DNA of 64,000 nt from an uncultured Bacteroidia bacterium (GCA_902798975.1 CADBYT010000001.1:62001-126000), one strand, 5' to 3'. Positions 8,489 through 16,853 are shown, counted from the stretch's first letter. Program-made: numbers and translations. Notes: generated by a model from the letters alone, not told the origin.

Positions 8489-9909
8489 GCTTCGCTATCC
8501 TCTTTTTCTTTCCGCTCCAGGCGGCACACATTCTCCACGTGGAAGGTGTGGGGGAACATGTCCACCGGCTGGACGGCCGTAATCTTATAGTCTTCGCTCA
8601 TCATTTCCATGTCACGCGCCTGCGTGGCCGGGTTGCAGCTCACATAGACAATGCGCTCCGGAGCGGCCTGCAGGATGGTTTTCACCACGTCCGGATGCAT
8701 ACCGGCGCGCGGAGGGTCCACGATGATCACATCCGGCCGGCCGTGCTGCGCGACGAAGTCCGGCGTAAGGATGTCCTTCATGTCGCCGGCGTAGAATTCG
8801 CAGTTGTCGATGCCGTTGCCTGCCGCGTTGATTTTCGCATCCTCGATGGCCTCGGGCACGTATTCGATGCCGATCACGCGCTGGGCACCGCGGGCCACGA
8901 ACTGGGCGATGGTACCCGTGCCCGTATAGAGGTCGTACACCATCTCATTGCCCGTCAGGGCCGCGAACTCGCGTGCGACCTGGTAGAGCTTGTAGGCCTG
9001 GCCCGTGTTGGTCTGGTAGAAGGATTTGGGGCCGATCTTGAAACGCAGGCCCTCCATCTCCTCGTAGATGGCCGGCTCGCCGCTGTGCAGGATGCAGGTC
9101 TGGTCGCCGATGGTGTCGTTCTTCTTGTCGTTGATGACGTAGTAGAGCGAGCTGATCTGCGGGAACTGCTTCGCCACGGCGTCCAGCAGGGGAGCGCGCA
9201 GGGGGAAGTCCTCGCCGAAGCAGACGATGACCATCACCGCGCCGGCGTCCGTCGTGCGGACGAACATGTTGCGCAGCTGGCCGTGGTTCTCGCGGATATC
9301 ATAGAAGGAAATGCCGTTCTCGAGGCAGAACTTCTTGATAAATAGGCGGATCTCGTTGGTCGGCTCGGGCTGCAGGTGGCAGCGCTCGATGTCCAGGACC
9401 TTGTCGAAATATTTCCCGACGTGGAAGCCCAGGCCGGGTCCGGCCGGCACGCCGGAAGCGATCTCCTCACTCGTCATCCAGCGTTTGTTGGAAGCGGAGA
9501 ATTCGAGCTTGTTGCGGTAGTAGCGGGTCTTGTCGGAGCCCAGGATGGGGCGGAATTCCGGCACCTGGAGGTGGCCGATCCGCGTCAGCTGGTCATAGAC
9601 CTGGCGCTGCTTCGCGGCCAGCTGGATCTCGTAGGGGAGCGGCTGCCAGCGGCACCCGCCGCACACCGTGAAATGCTCGCAGAACGGCTCCAGGCGCTGC
9701 GCGGAGGGCTTCACGATCTTGATAATCTGGCCCTCCAGCCAGGCTTTCTTCTTGCGGACCAGCCGCACGTTCACCACGTCGCCGGGCACGGCGAATCCCA
9801 CGAAAACCACCTGCCCCTCGGGCGTGTGCGCAATCGCCTTGCCCTCCGCCGCGACGGACTCGATCGTGAGGTTCTCCAAAATGATATCCAGCTTGCTGTG
9901 TCGTGACAT
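8485..9909 (-). CDS. rlmD: 23S rRNA (uracil-5-)-methyltransferase, RumA/RlmD family
   Basis: A 474-aa SAM-dependent RNA methyltransferase. An N-terminal TRAM domain spans about residues 10-65. Iron-sulfur ligands are visible at C77, C83, C86 (CEHFTVCGGC) and C177. A Rossmann domain carries YDLYTGTGTIAQF, IVDPPRAGMH and the catalytic nucleophile C425 in VSCNPAT. Whether the target is U1939 or U747 cannot be told from sequence alone, since many Bacteroidota carry several paralogues. It is the first gene of the operon rlmD - antiporter - cysteate synthase. Confidence 0.92.
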   Translation of the reverse strand: MSRHSKLDIILENLTIESVAAEGKAIAHTPEGQVVFVGFAVPGDVVNVRLVRKKKAWLEGQIIKIVKPSAQRLEPFCEHFTVCGGCRWQPLPYEIQLAAKQRQVYDQLTRIGHLQVPEFRPILGSDKTRYYRNKLEFSASNKRWMTSEEIASGVPAGPGLGFHVGKYFDKVLDIERCHLQPEPTNEIRLFIKKFCLENGISFYDIRENHGQLRNMFVRTTDAGAVMVIVCFGEDFPLRAPLLDAVAKQFPQISSLYYVINDKKNDTIGDQTCILHSGEPAIYEEMEGLRFKIGPKSFYQTNTGQAYKLYQVAREFAALTGNEMVYDLYTGTGTIAQFVARGAQRVIGIEYVPEAIEDAKINAAGNGIDNCEFYAGDMKDILTPDFVAQHGRPDVIIVDPPRAGMHPDVVKTILQAAPERIVYVSCNPATQARDMEMMSEDYKITAVQPVDMFPHTFHVENVCRLERKEKEDSEA

Positions 9910-10027
9910 ACCGCAGGTCGTTCAATTACAATCTTACAAATATAGCAATTTTCCGACACACCCGTGTTACTCCTAGCCCTGTCATCCTGAGCGACGCTAA
10001 AAATCTACTCGTTCCCGCCCCCTTTTC
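9910..10027. other. Start of a 700-nt gene-free spacer
   Basis: The rlmD leader is AT-rich. At 9981-9997 there is half of a REP-like unit (GTCATCCTGAGCGACGC) without an obvious second arm. No gene is supported anywhere between 9910 and 10609; the repeats in the rest of the spacer are listed separately. Confidence 0.5.
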
Positions 10028-10057
10028 GTCATTCGCCGGCCCCGACCGGCGAATCTC
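10028..10057. repeat. REP-like palindrome
   Basis: GTCATTCGCCGG pairs with CCGGCGAATCTC around a short centre. It is the same version as the unit at 13488-13517 in opposite orientation, so the two lie on either side of the 10.6-12.9 kb gene pair. Confidence 0.75.
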
Positions 10058-10155
10058 TCCTGCCTTCTCCGCCGGAAGCGGTCGGGCTGGTGCCGTCCAG
10101 GCAACAAAATGACTGTCCGTCACCACCCGACCGCTTTTCCCGGCTCCAAAGGCCC

Positions 10156-10231
10156 GCGGCAGCCGTTCCGACGCACCCCCCGCACGGCCCCCGACAGCAC
10201 AGGCCAAAGTGCGCAAGCCCCCGCACAACCA
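10156..10231 (-). repeat. Diverged intergenic repeat, copy 1 (inverted relative to 13537-13615)
   Basis: The reverse complement of this stretch aligns with 13537-13615 at roughly 70 percent identity by eye. It includes an identical 16-nt core GCTGTCGGGGGCCGTG (here 10183-10198 on the minus strand). There is no coding frame in common, so the conservation is not protein-level. Confidence 0.65.
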
Positions 10232-10256
10232 CCCCGCCGACTGCCGCTACCCTTTT

Positions 10257-10367
10257 TGGGAAGGTCTCATTTCAGGTGGCGGACCTTCCCCAGCAAATCG
10301 GCCCCAGACAGTGTTAAATGGCACTTTCCGTGGGGAAGGTGTCAACCATAAAAGTAGACCTTCCCCA
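10257..10367. repeat. Two successive GGGGAAGGT / ACCTTCCCC inverted repeats
   Basis: GGGAAGGTC (10258-10266) faces GACCTTCCCC (10282-10291), and GGGGAAGGT (10332-10340) faces ACCTTCCCC (10358-10366). The arms are alike but the 15-20 nt loops are unrelated. No gene is present. Confidence 0.65.
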
Positions 10368-10379
10368 TTCCTGACATTT

Positions 10380-10545
10380 CTGCACCAACCTGTTGCAGTT
10401 TTCATATTCACCAATTAATACTTCAACAACTTGTTGAAGTATTATAAAAATGATTATCTAAGGATTTTATTTCTTCACCAATTTGGTAAAGTATTACAAT
10501 TAATTGGTTATTAAATAATTGTATTTCTCCCACAGGTTGTGGGAG
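10380..10545. repeat. Array of four 19-nt palindromes in AT-rich DNA
   Basis: Units at 10380-10398, 10421-10439, 10473-10491 and 10527-10545 are each 19 nt: a 5-nt arm, a 9-nt core and a 5-nt return arm. Cores are CCAACCTGT, ACAACTTGT, CCAATTTGG and ACAGGTTGT. Arms differ (CTGCA, CTTCA, CTTCA, CTCCC) but the return arm matches each time, with one mismatch in unit 3. Starts are 41, 52 and 54 nt apart. The array ends about 38 nt upstream of the -7 box of the next gene. Confidence 0.65.
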
Positions 10546-10583
10546 TTTATATCATACACTATGCTTTTTTCACCAGATTCCAT

Positions 10584-10591
10584 TATCTTTG
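10584..10591 (+). promoter_or_regulatory. -7 box TATCTTTG of the phosphatase-fusion gene
   Basis: An exact match to the Bacteroidota TAnnTTTG element, 18 nt before the ATG at 10610. A T-rich stretch (10565-10570) lies near the -33 position; no clean TTG is seen. Confidence 0.7.
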
Positions 10592-10609
10592 TAAGAAAAG
10601 CGAAGCACT

Positions 10610-12211
10610 ATGACACGTAGCCGATTCATTGCTGTTTTCTCGTTGTTGATCCTTTTCGCGCCGGCGGCTTATAGCCAGCGGGAGCGGACCCTTGTTCCCA
10701 AGGCGCCGGATTATTCGGACGCCACGATGTGGTATACCGAGGACGGAGACCCCGACGGGACGGGGGCGGACGTCTTCTACGTCGTGTCCACCTGGGAGGA
10801 GGACTGGACGGACAAGCGGGGACGCGTCAGCCATTATGCCGACGTTTGGAATCCCGAACACCGCGAGCACATGGCCTTTGAAATGAGCAGCGTGGCGAGC
10901 TACATGGCGCCCGGCAACCGCTTCTGGGCGCCGTTCTACCGCCATACGACCATGGAAGCCTTCCTGACCCGGGACGAGAATGTCATCCATGAACGGGCGC
11001 GCCTGGCGATGGACGATGTCTGCGCGGCGTTCGATGCGTTCCTGCAGCAGCGCGACAGCAGCCGGCCCCTCTTCATCGCCGGCTTCAGCCAGGGCGGCAT
11101 GGCCGTCGTGGAGTTGCTCAAGCACATGGACGACGAGACCTACAAGAAGCTCGCGGCCGCTTACGTCATGGGCTACAAGGTCACGGCCGGGGACATGGCA
11201 GCCAGCCCGCACATCCGGGCGGCGACGGGAGAGGGCGACACGGGCGTCACCATCTGCTACAACACGGTCAAGGACGTGAAATACGTCCATTCCGTCATTG
11301 CGGACACGCAATTTGCCATTAATCCGGTGAACTGGCGCACCGACGCAACGCCCGCCATCCTGCACGACACCATCACCGTCACCCTGTCGCCGGCATACCA
11401 TGTCCTCGTGGTCTCGGGCTATGAAGGAGCGGAATACAAGCCCTACAAGGATTTCATCAACGTGGGCGACCTCCACAGCGCCGAGCCCTGGCTCTACCGG
11501 GAATGCATCCAGGAAAACATGGCCCTGCGCACCCGAAACTGGCATGTCTCGTACGACCCGCCCAAGACGTATCTCACCACGGAAGAGCTGCCGGACCTAA
11601 TCCAGTGCCTGCCCCCGCCGCCCGACACCGTGAGTACCTATTTCACCTATGACATCATGCGCTACATGTGGGGCAAGCAGCAGCGGCGCGACCCGGAACG
11701 TGCGGCCATGACCAAGCGCGATGCCGTGTGGGGCTACCAGCCCCTCCTCACCGAATTCACCGAGGCCTTCGGCCTGGCCATCAGCCCGGAAACCACCCCG
11801 GAGATCTGGCGCACCCTGGTCAACGGCATGGCCACCACCGACCAGATGCGCGTGCAGCCCAAGGCCTTCTACCACCGCAAGCGCCCCTTCGAGCGCTTCG
11901 GCGAGCCCACCCTCACCGGCGAGGATGACGAACTGCGGGGCGAGGGGAGCTACCCTTCCGGCCACACGATGCGCGGCTGGACGGCAGCCATGCTCCTGGC
12001 GGAAATCAATCCTGCAGCCGCCAACGCCATCTATGTGCGCGGCTGGCTGTACTGCGAGAACCGCGTCATCGCCGGCGCCCACTGGCAGAGTGACGTGGAT
12101 GCCAGCCGCGTGGCTGCGAGCATCGGCGTGGCCGCCCTGCACACCAGCCCCGAATTCCTTGCCCAGATGGCCCGCGCCCAGGAAGAGTGCCGCCGCCTGC
12201 TGGCTAAATAG
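10610..12211 (+). CDS. Secreted fusion of DUF3089 alpha/beta-hydrolase and class A acid phosphatase (PAP2)
   Basis: A 533-aa protein with a signal peptide (residues 1-22, ending AAYSQ). Residues about 30-325 match the DUF3089 alpha/beta-hydrolase type, with nucleophile elbow GFSQGG (S160). Residues about 340-530 form a PAP2/class A non-specific acid phosphatase domain with all three signature blocks: KAFYHRKRP (418-426, the KX6RP motif), PSGH (449-452) and R485-X5-H491-X3-D495. The Ser of the usual SRX5HX3D motif is Asn here. Both halves look catalytically intact. The fusion suggests one periplasmic protein that hydrolyses an ester or amide and a phosphomonoester; the substrate is unknown. 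AT-rich palindromes lie upstream. Confidence 0.85.
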   Translation: MTRSRFIAVFSLLILFAPAAYSQRERTLVPKAPDYSDATMWYTEDGDPDGTGADVFYVVSTWEEDWTDKRGRVSHYADVWNPEHREHMAFEMSSVASYMAPGNRFWAPFYRHTTMEAFLTRDENVIHERARLAMDDVCAAFDAFLQQRDSSRPLFIAGFSQGGMAVVELLKHMDDETYKKLAAAYVMGYKVTAGDMAASPHIRAATGEGDTGVTICYNTVKDVKYVHSVIADTQFAINPVNWRTDATPAILHDTITVTLSPAYHVLVVSGYEGAEYKPYKDFINVGDLHSAEPWLYRECIQENMALRTRNWHVSYDPPKTYLTTEELPDLIQCLPPPPDTVSTYFTYDIMRYMWGKQQRRDPERAAMTKRDAVWGYQPLLTEFTEAFGLAISPETTPEIWRTLVNGMATTDQMRVQPKAFYHRKRPFERFGEPTLTGEDDELRGEGSYPSGHTMRGWTAAMLLAEINPAAANAIYVRGWLYCENRVIAGAHWQSDVDASRVAASIGVAALHTSPEFLAQMARAQEECRRLLAK

Positions 12212-12221
12212 CTTTCCGCGC

Positions 12222-12902
12222 ATGTCCATCTTCCTGAAACAGACCGATCCGGACGCGCCGCGCCGGGTGGACAGCCCCGAAGCCCTGATTGCTACGATCA
12301 AGGCCTGCGGCATCATCCCGTTCTTCGAAAACCCCATTGCAGGCTACTCCATTGAGGAAATGACGCCCAGGGAATACTGGTTCAACGGGGAAGAGGGGAC
12401 GCTCGGGCCCTGGGACTGGAAGATCGATGCCGTGCAGACGGGGGAGGTCGCCTACGGCAAATTCCTCTGTGGCGGAAAGGCCGCCTTCGCCACGCAGGAG
12501 TGCTACCGCGACCTGCTGAACTGGCGCCGCGCGCAGCCCCGGTATACCCTCAAAGAAGGGGACCGGAAGGCCTACGAGGCCATCTGCAACGCCGGCAGTC
12601 TCACCACGCGGGAACTACGACGCATCTGCGGGCTAAAAAAGGGCGCAATGGACGCCATCGTGACCCGGCTGGAGCAGCAGACACGCCTGGTCATCGGCGA
12701 CTTCGAGCGCGTCTACAAGGGGCAGTTCCTGGAATACAGCGGCTGGCAGCTGGCCTCGCTCTGCCGCCCGGAAGACCTCTTCGAATACGATCTGGACGCC
12801 CCCTTCCACAGTCCGGAAGACTCTTACGCCCGCCTGGCCGCACGCATCCGCCAGACCGCCCCGGACGCCACCGACGCCCAGCTCAAAAAGCTTCTCGGAT
12901 AG
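12222..12902 (+). CDS. AlkZ-related (YcaQ-like) protein, putative DNA glycosylase relative
   Basis: A 226-aa cytoplasmic protein beginning at ATG 12222, 10 nt after the phosphatase fusion, so probably in the same transcript. It has the pattern of small AlkZ-related proteins: an N-terminal GIIPFFENPIAGYSIEE segment, a WFNGEEGTLGPWDWK block, YGKFLCGGKAAFATQECY, and a central winged-helix-like part (LTTRELRRICGLKKGAMDAIVTRLE). AlkZ/YcaQ enzymes unhook DNA crosslinks, but this shorter relative lacks a recognisable catalytic QxQ motif, so activity is unproven. Confidence 0.6.
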   Translation: MSIFLKQTDPDAPRRVDSPEALIATIKACGIIPFFENPIAGYSIEEMTPREYWFNGEEGTLGPWDWKIDAVQTGEVAYGKFLCGGKAAFATQECYRDLLNWRRAQPRYTLKEGDRKAYEAICNAGSLTTRELRRICGLKKGAMDAIVTRLEQQTRLVIGDFERVYKGQFLEYSGWQLASLCRPEDLFEYDLDAPFHSPEDSYARLAARIRQTAPDATDAQLKKLLG

Positions 12903-13487
12903 GAGATTGGGCTGACTGTTGCCCGGAAGCGACGGGTGCGCAGGGGTGCGGGCGATTAGGAGGGAAAGGATCAGCGGGGCCCGGCGAGGGCAGCGGTGGA
13001 ACTGAGGAGGAGGGCCGAAGGATGCGCAAGCATCATTCAGGCACGACGACGAAGGACCAGGACGGCGTGTGTCTGACGACTGTTAGACGGCTCCTGGCTA
13101 GAGCGAAGCGAAGTCGGCACCAGCCGACCGACGCGGTCCCGTGACTTTGCATGCAAAGTCGGAAAGGGACTTGAGCGGCGCAAGGGGTTATAGGGGGTGG
13201 TTTAGCCCCCTTATAGATAGCAGCCCGCATCCCCTGCGGCTCCCGTCGCAAACGGGATAGGGCGCCCGCGCCTCGCGATACGCGGCTCGGCGCTTGCCGC
13301 GGGACGCTGCGCGAGCTCTTCAGGGGGCTCGCTCGCGCCCGCAGCTGCCCGGTTGGAGCCGAAATCGGCCAAAATCGATGCGACCCCCAAAGATTTCTCT
13401 GGGGGTGGCACCGAAAAAAGCAAAAAACGGTACCGACCCAACTTATAAAGTTTGAGTCGGCGCCAAATATGGGCAATTTTACTTCCA
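12903..13487. other. Gene-free hairpin-rich island
   Basis: No credible gene. Successive hairpins include GTCGG/CCGAC (13113-13128), the perfect 18-nt palindrome GACTTTGCATGCAAAGTC (13143-13160), AGGGGG/CCCCCT (13192-13211), CCCGT/ACGGG (13242-13256), ACCCCC/GGGGGT (13383-13406) and CCGAC..AACTT/AAGTT..GTCGG (13433-13460). The 3' side continues into a REP and the diverged repeat copy 2. A structured transcript or a graveyard of palindromic repeats are both possible. Confidence 0.5.
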
Positions 13488-13517
13488 AGATTCGCCGGTC
13501 AAGCCGGCGAATGACGA
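13488..13517. repeat. REP-like palindrome
   Basis: AGATTCGCCGG pairs with CCGGCGAATGACGA. This is the same subtype as 10028-10057 in the other orientation. Confidence 0.75.
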
Positions 13518-13536
13518 ATGATGCAGCAACCGGTGC

Positions 13537-13615
13537 GTTGGCCGTGCGCGGGCCTGTGCGCGTTTGCCCGCGCTGTCGGGGGCCGTGGGCCGGGTGCGAT
13601 GGGAGCGGTTGCTGC
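13537..13615 (+). repeat. Diverged intergenic repeat, copy 2
   Basis: It matches the reverse complement of 10156-10231 with an identical 16-nt core at 13572-13587. Together with the REPs at 10028 and 13488, the two copies form imperfect inverted flanks around the 10610-12902 gene pair. The remaining bases to 13692 hold nothing recognisable. Confidence 0.65.
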
Positions 13616-13692
13616 CCAAGCAAGAAAGCCAAAGACGGGCGGGGATGCCCGGTAAGCGATAAGCGTCCGGGCGCCCTGCCCGGCTGGCGAAA

Positions 13693-14514
13693 TTATTTTG
13701 GAGGATTCGTGATGGGGAGGCGCTGGGCCTGGCCGGGCTCAATGGTCATGTAGGCCGCCCGGATGTCCTGCGGCGTGATGACGACATCCCGGTTGACCAG
13801 CCGGTCCGTATCCTTCAGGCTGTGCGAAAACAGCCACTCATACGGCTGCTTCAGCAAAAATACCCGCGCCAGAATCGAATGGTCGCACCCGGTCAGCCAG
13901 GTGAACTGCAGCCGCCCGGACACCCCGGCCTTGGCCATCTTCTCCACGATGGTCGAAGAATAGGAGAGGGAAGTCACCGTGTCGCTGGTGCCGTGCAGAA
14001 TCCATAGCGGAAGGCCGCCCAGCGGCTCCACGTCGCCCGTATAACCCCCGCACATCGCGATGGCGGCCGCCACGCGGTCCGGATAGGCGGCAGCGAACTT
14101 GAACGTACCCCAGCCACCCATGCTGATGCCGAAACAATACAGCCGGTCAGGATCGTGCCGGTAGCGGCTCATCACCCATTTGACCACCCGCATCAGGCGC
14201 TCGGCATTCCAGCCGCCCGTCGTATTGCACTGCGGGCAGATCACCAGCGCATCGATCTTCTGGCCGCGGCGCAGCGCGTCCACGCAGCCGTACTTCGTGA
14301 TGGTGGTCAGCGAACTGCCCGCCAGACTCTTGCCATGCAGGCAGAGCAGGACGGGGAGGGGTTCCTCGGAGGTCTCATAAGAGTCCGGGACGTAAAGCAG
14401 GAAATTATAGCCATTTTTGACCGAATCCCGGTAAGCATAGAGATTATCCGCCTGCAGGCGGGAAGCCGCAAGAATCGACAGGAAAAAGGCCAATATGAGG
14501 GAAAAACTCTTCAC
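13693..14514 (-). CDS. Secreted alpha/beta-hydrolase (feruloyl-esterase / depolymerase-like)
   Basis: A 273-aa protein starting at GTG 14514, with a signal peptide (FSLILAFFLSILAASRLQA). It has an alpha/beta-hydrolase fold with oxyanion motif CLHGKS at about 58-63, nucleophile S131 in GISMGGWG, the acid residue in LHGTSDTV and the catalytic His in GCDHSIL. The pattern matches the peptidase-like or PHB-depolymerase-like esterases of Bacteroidota. It sits 2 nt after the NlpC/LysM gene, so it shares that operon. Natural substrate unknown. Confidence 0.78.
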   Translation of the reverse strand: MKSFSLILAFFLSILAASRLQADNLYAYRDSVKNGYNFLLYVPDSYETSEEPLPVLLCLHGKSLAGSSLTTITKYGCVDALRRGQKIDALVICPQCNTTGGWNAERLMRVVKWVMSRYRHDPDRLYCFGISMGGWGTFKFAAAYPDRVAAAIAMCGGYTGDVEPLGGLPLWILHGTSDTVTSLSYSSTIVEKMAKAGVSGRLQFTWLTGCDHSILARVFLLKQPYEWLFSHSLKDTDRLVNRDVVITPQDIRAAYMTIEPGQAQRLPITNPPK

Positions 14515-14516
14515 TT

Positions 14517-15530
14517 TCAGCGGACGCGGAGCTTTTTACCGGGACGGAGAGTGGTTTTCTCCGTAATACCGTTCAGGTAACAGATGTTCTTGACCGTCGT
14601 CCCGTATTTGCGGGCAAGGTCATAAAGCGTGTCGCCGGAGACGATGGTATGATACACGGCGGAACCGTCCGCGGGCGGGGGAGGAGCCGTTGCCGTGCTG
14701 CCGGAAGAAGTGGAAGACTTCGTCTTGGGCGGCTCGGCCGTACTCTCCTTAAGGATGGGGATCCGCACCGTAGAAGGCGTTACCGTATGCCAGGAACCGC
14801 CTTCCGCCAACACCAGACGCTCGTTCGCCGCCGACACGGACAGGCCGCCGAGCGAATCGACCACCGCCCAGGTGCCGTCCGCGAACAGGATCACGCGACG
14901 GTCGGCAGGGGAGAGGGAAAGCGTATCCGGAACGGTCACGGTATGCGTCAGCAGGTCCACGAGCGAAGCCACCGCGGCGGAATCCACTTGCGCGTCCGGC
15001 ACGAAATCGGGCAGGATGCGGCGTGCACCCAGGAATCGGTCCCGATAATAGGTTTCCTTGAGATTGGAAACCTGGATTCCGCCATGGACCGCGGCATGGA
15101 TGAAACTGAAATTGGTGCCGGTACTGTCCATACCGATGAAAATGCCCGTATGGCCCATCCGGCGCTTGTTGGGACGGGACGCGAAGATCAGGATATCGCC
15201 TTTCTGGAGATCGGACAGGTTGCCGATCAGTTCGCGGCCATTGCCCGCCTGCGCGGGGACCGTGCGTCCCAGCTCATAGCCGAATTTCTTGAAAATGAAT
15301 TTCGTAAACCCAGTACAGTCGAACACCTTGGGTCCGTTGCCGCCATGCCGGTAGGGGGTACCCAGCCACTTGCGGGCCTCATCGATGATGCGGTCCGCCA
15401 GCACGGAGGCCTCTACGCTGACACTGTCAGCGGGCGAGGACCCACTCGTGGAGGGGCTTTGCGCCCGAGCCGAAAATCCCAGGCATAGGAGGCAGCCAAT
15501 CCAGATGATTGCGAATCTGTGCTTCAGCAT
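14517..15530 (-). CDS. NlpC/P60 peptidoglycan endopeptidase with C-terminal LysM
   Basis: A 337-aa secreted cell-wall hydrolase. A signal peptide (IIWIGCLLCLGFSARA) fixes the start at 15530. The NlpC/P60 domain spans about residues 42-165, with catalytic C72 in VFDCTGFTKF, His in MGHTGIFIG, and a further His in FIHAAVHGG. A spacer region of about 110 residues follows, then one LysM repeat (about 290-337, YHTIVSGDTLYDLARKYG). Its first 104 nt overlap the 3' end of the beta-propeller gene in another frame. Confidence 0.9.
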   Translation of the reverse strand: MLKHRFAIIWIGCLLCLGFSARAQSPSTSGSSPADSVSVEASVLADRIIDEARKWLGTPYRHGGNGPKVFDCTGFTKFIFKKFGYELGRTVPAQAGNGRELIGNLSDLQKGDILIFASRPNKRRMGHTGIFIGMDSTGTNFSFIHAAVHGGIQVSNLKETYYRDRFLGARRILPDFVPDAQVDSAAVASLVDLLTHTVTVPDTLSLSPADRRVILFADGTWAVVDSLGGLSVSAANERLVLAEGGSWHTVTPSTVRIPILKESTAEPPKTKSSTSSGSTATAPPPPADGSAVYHTIVSGDTLYDLARKYGTTVKNICYLNGITEKTTLRPGKKLRVR

Positions 15531-16821
15531 ATTCTACGTTGAAAATATCCACGCAATTGCCCGCGATGTCACGGGCCTGCGAAGTCGTGAAAATGTATTT
15601 CCCGTCGCGGGAAATATCCAGTCCGACGGGGAAGGAGTCTGCAGGAATCGTGCCGAGAAGCTTCATCTCCCGGGCGTCCACAATGGCCAGGCAGCTGCTG
15701 AAATTGCAGGCCGCGAAAATATAATGACCGTTGGGGGAGGCCTCGATGGTACGTGCCCCGGCGGGAATCTTGCACGTCACCCAGTTCTTGACGGTCACGG
15801 ATTTCTTCTTATCGCCGTCCAGCACGCTGACCTGGTCAATAAAGTCCTGCAATTCAATACGTTGTATATTTCCCGTCTTATTGATGCTACCGTAAAGGTA
15901 TCCGTTCTTGATGATGAGGTGGCGCAGGTTGGGCATCACGCCCATGGCGCGCCCGAGATAGCGGTTGGTGGTCAGGTCGATCACCGCAATGCCGCCACCG
16001 CCGCCCATGCAGCCCACGAAAAGGTAGTGGTTGTCCGGCGTAAACACCGTTCCGCGAAGGCAGTAACCGCTGTTGACGTCGCGGTCCACAGGCACCGTGA
16101 GGCTGTAGTTGAGTTTCAGCTGATAATCCACGACCAGGCAGGCAAGATAATGCCAGTCAGCGGGTTCGTCGCTGGAAATGTCCAGCAGGCCGACGGTATT
16201 GTTGCCCCAATGCGTCACCACGAGACGGGTGCCGTCGGGGGAAGTGGCCACCATCTTGGGCAGGGGACCGGTCTCGAACATGCGGATGATTTCATCCGTC
16301 TCCGTGTCAATCACAGCCATCGCAGAGGGCTCCTGGGCGTTGATATCGTAACTGCGGCGGTAATACGGCACCCAGAGGTAGCGCCCGCCGTGCGAGAAGG
16401 TGCTTTCGACGGGTTTTCCCGTGAAGGTATCGGGATGATTGTAGGAATGTCCGAACGAAAAAAGGCCACTGGAAGGCGCCCAGATGGCTTTATCGGCTTC
16501 CGTGAAGCTATGTTTGATGACCTTGGTCTTCTCGTTCGTCGTGAAATCGTAGACGACGGTTTTCGCGCCCTCGAGCGAATTCACGTAGTATTTTTTGCCA
16601 GACGGATGGATATTGACGGATTTGGGCGAGTGGATGTCCCGGTCGAGCGTTTCCGTCTCCGCCAGCGAGAACTGCTGTTTGCGCGTCATGAATGTCACCT
16701 TGATCCCTTCGCCGGTCCAGCTGGTGCCGAATTTCGGATGCACCACGGGCGGCTGCGCAAACGCGGCCGAACAAACCAGCAACAAAAGGGGAACAAGGTA
16801 ATACTTCACACTACTTAACAT
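15427..16821 (-). CDS. Secreted YncE-like beta-propeller protein
   Basis: The start is placed at ATG 16821, giving a signal peptide (KYYLVPLLLLVCSAAFAQ); a GTG 36 nt upstream overlaps the acyltransferase stop but adds a non-signal-like extension. About 464 aa of repeating beta-propeller blades with PDGTRLVVTHWGNNTVGLLD, FTPDNHYLFVGC and SPNGHYIFAACNF signatures, as in YncE or surface-layer propellers. The last 30 or so residues (EYAEAQIRNHLDWLPPMPG onward) are encoded by DNA that also encodes the signal peptide of the next gene, and do not look like propeller sequence. Confidence 0.78.
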   Translation of the reverse strand: MLSSVKYYLVPLLLLVCSAAFAQPPVVHPKFGTSWTGEGIKVTFMTRKQQFSLAETETLDRDIHSPKSVNIHPSGKKYYVNSLEGAKTVVYDFTTNEKTKVIKHSFTEADKAIWAPSSGLFSFGHSYNHPDTFTGKPVESTFSHGGRYLWVPYYRRSYDINAQEPSAMAVIDTETDEIIRMFETGPLPKMVATSPDGTRLVVTHWGNNTVGLLDISSDEPADWHYLACLVVDYQLKLNYSLTVPVDRDVNSGYCLRGTVFTPDNHYLFVGCMGGGGGIAVIDLTTNRYLGRAMGVMPNLRHLIIKNGYLYGSINKTGNIQRIELQDFIDQVSVLDGDKKKSVTVKNWVTCKIPAGARTIEASPNGHYIFAACNFSSCLAIVDAREMKLLGTIPADSFPVGLDISRDGKYIFTTSQARDIAGNCVDIFNVEYAEAQIRNHLDWLPPMPGIFGSGAKPLHEWVLAR

Positions 16822-16853
16822 AATATAAATTGTGTAACAAAAGCGCAAACGGG

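Noticed and set aside
10380-10545. CRISPR array
   Set aside because: Unit sequences are not identical, are palindromic throughout and only 19 nt, and spacing varies; no cas gene is in the window.
13033-13632. 199-codon minus-strand open frame in the hairpin island
   Set aside because: It contains translated REP sequence (SFVIRRLDRRILE) and has no family similarity, signal peptide or promoter.
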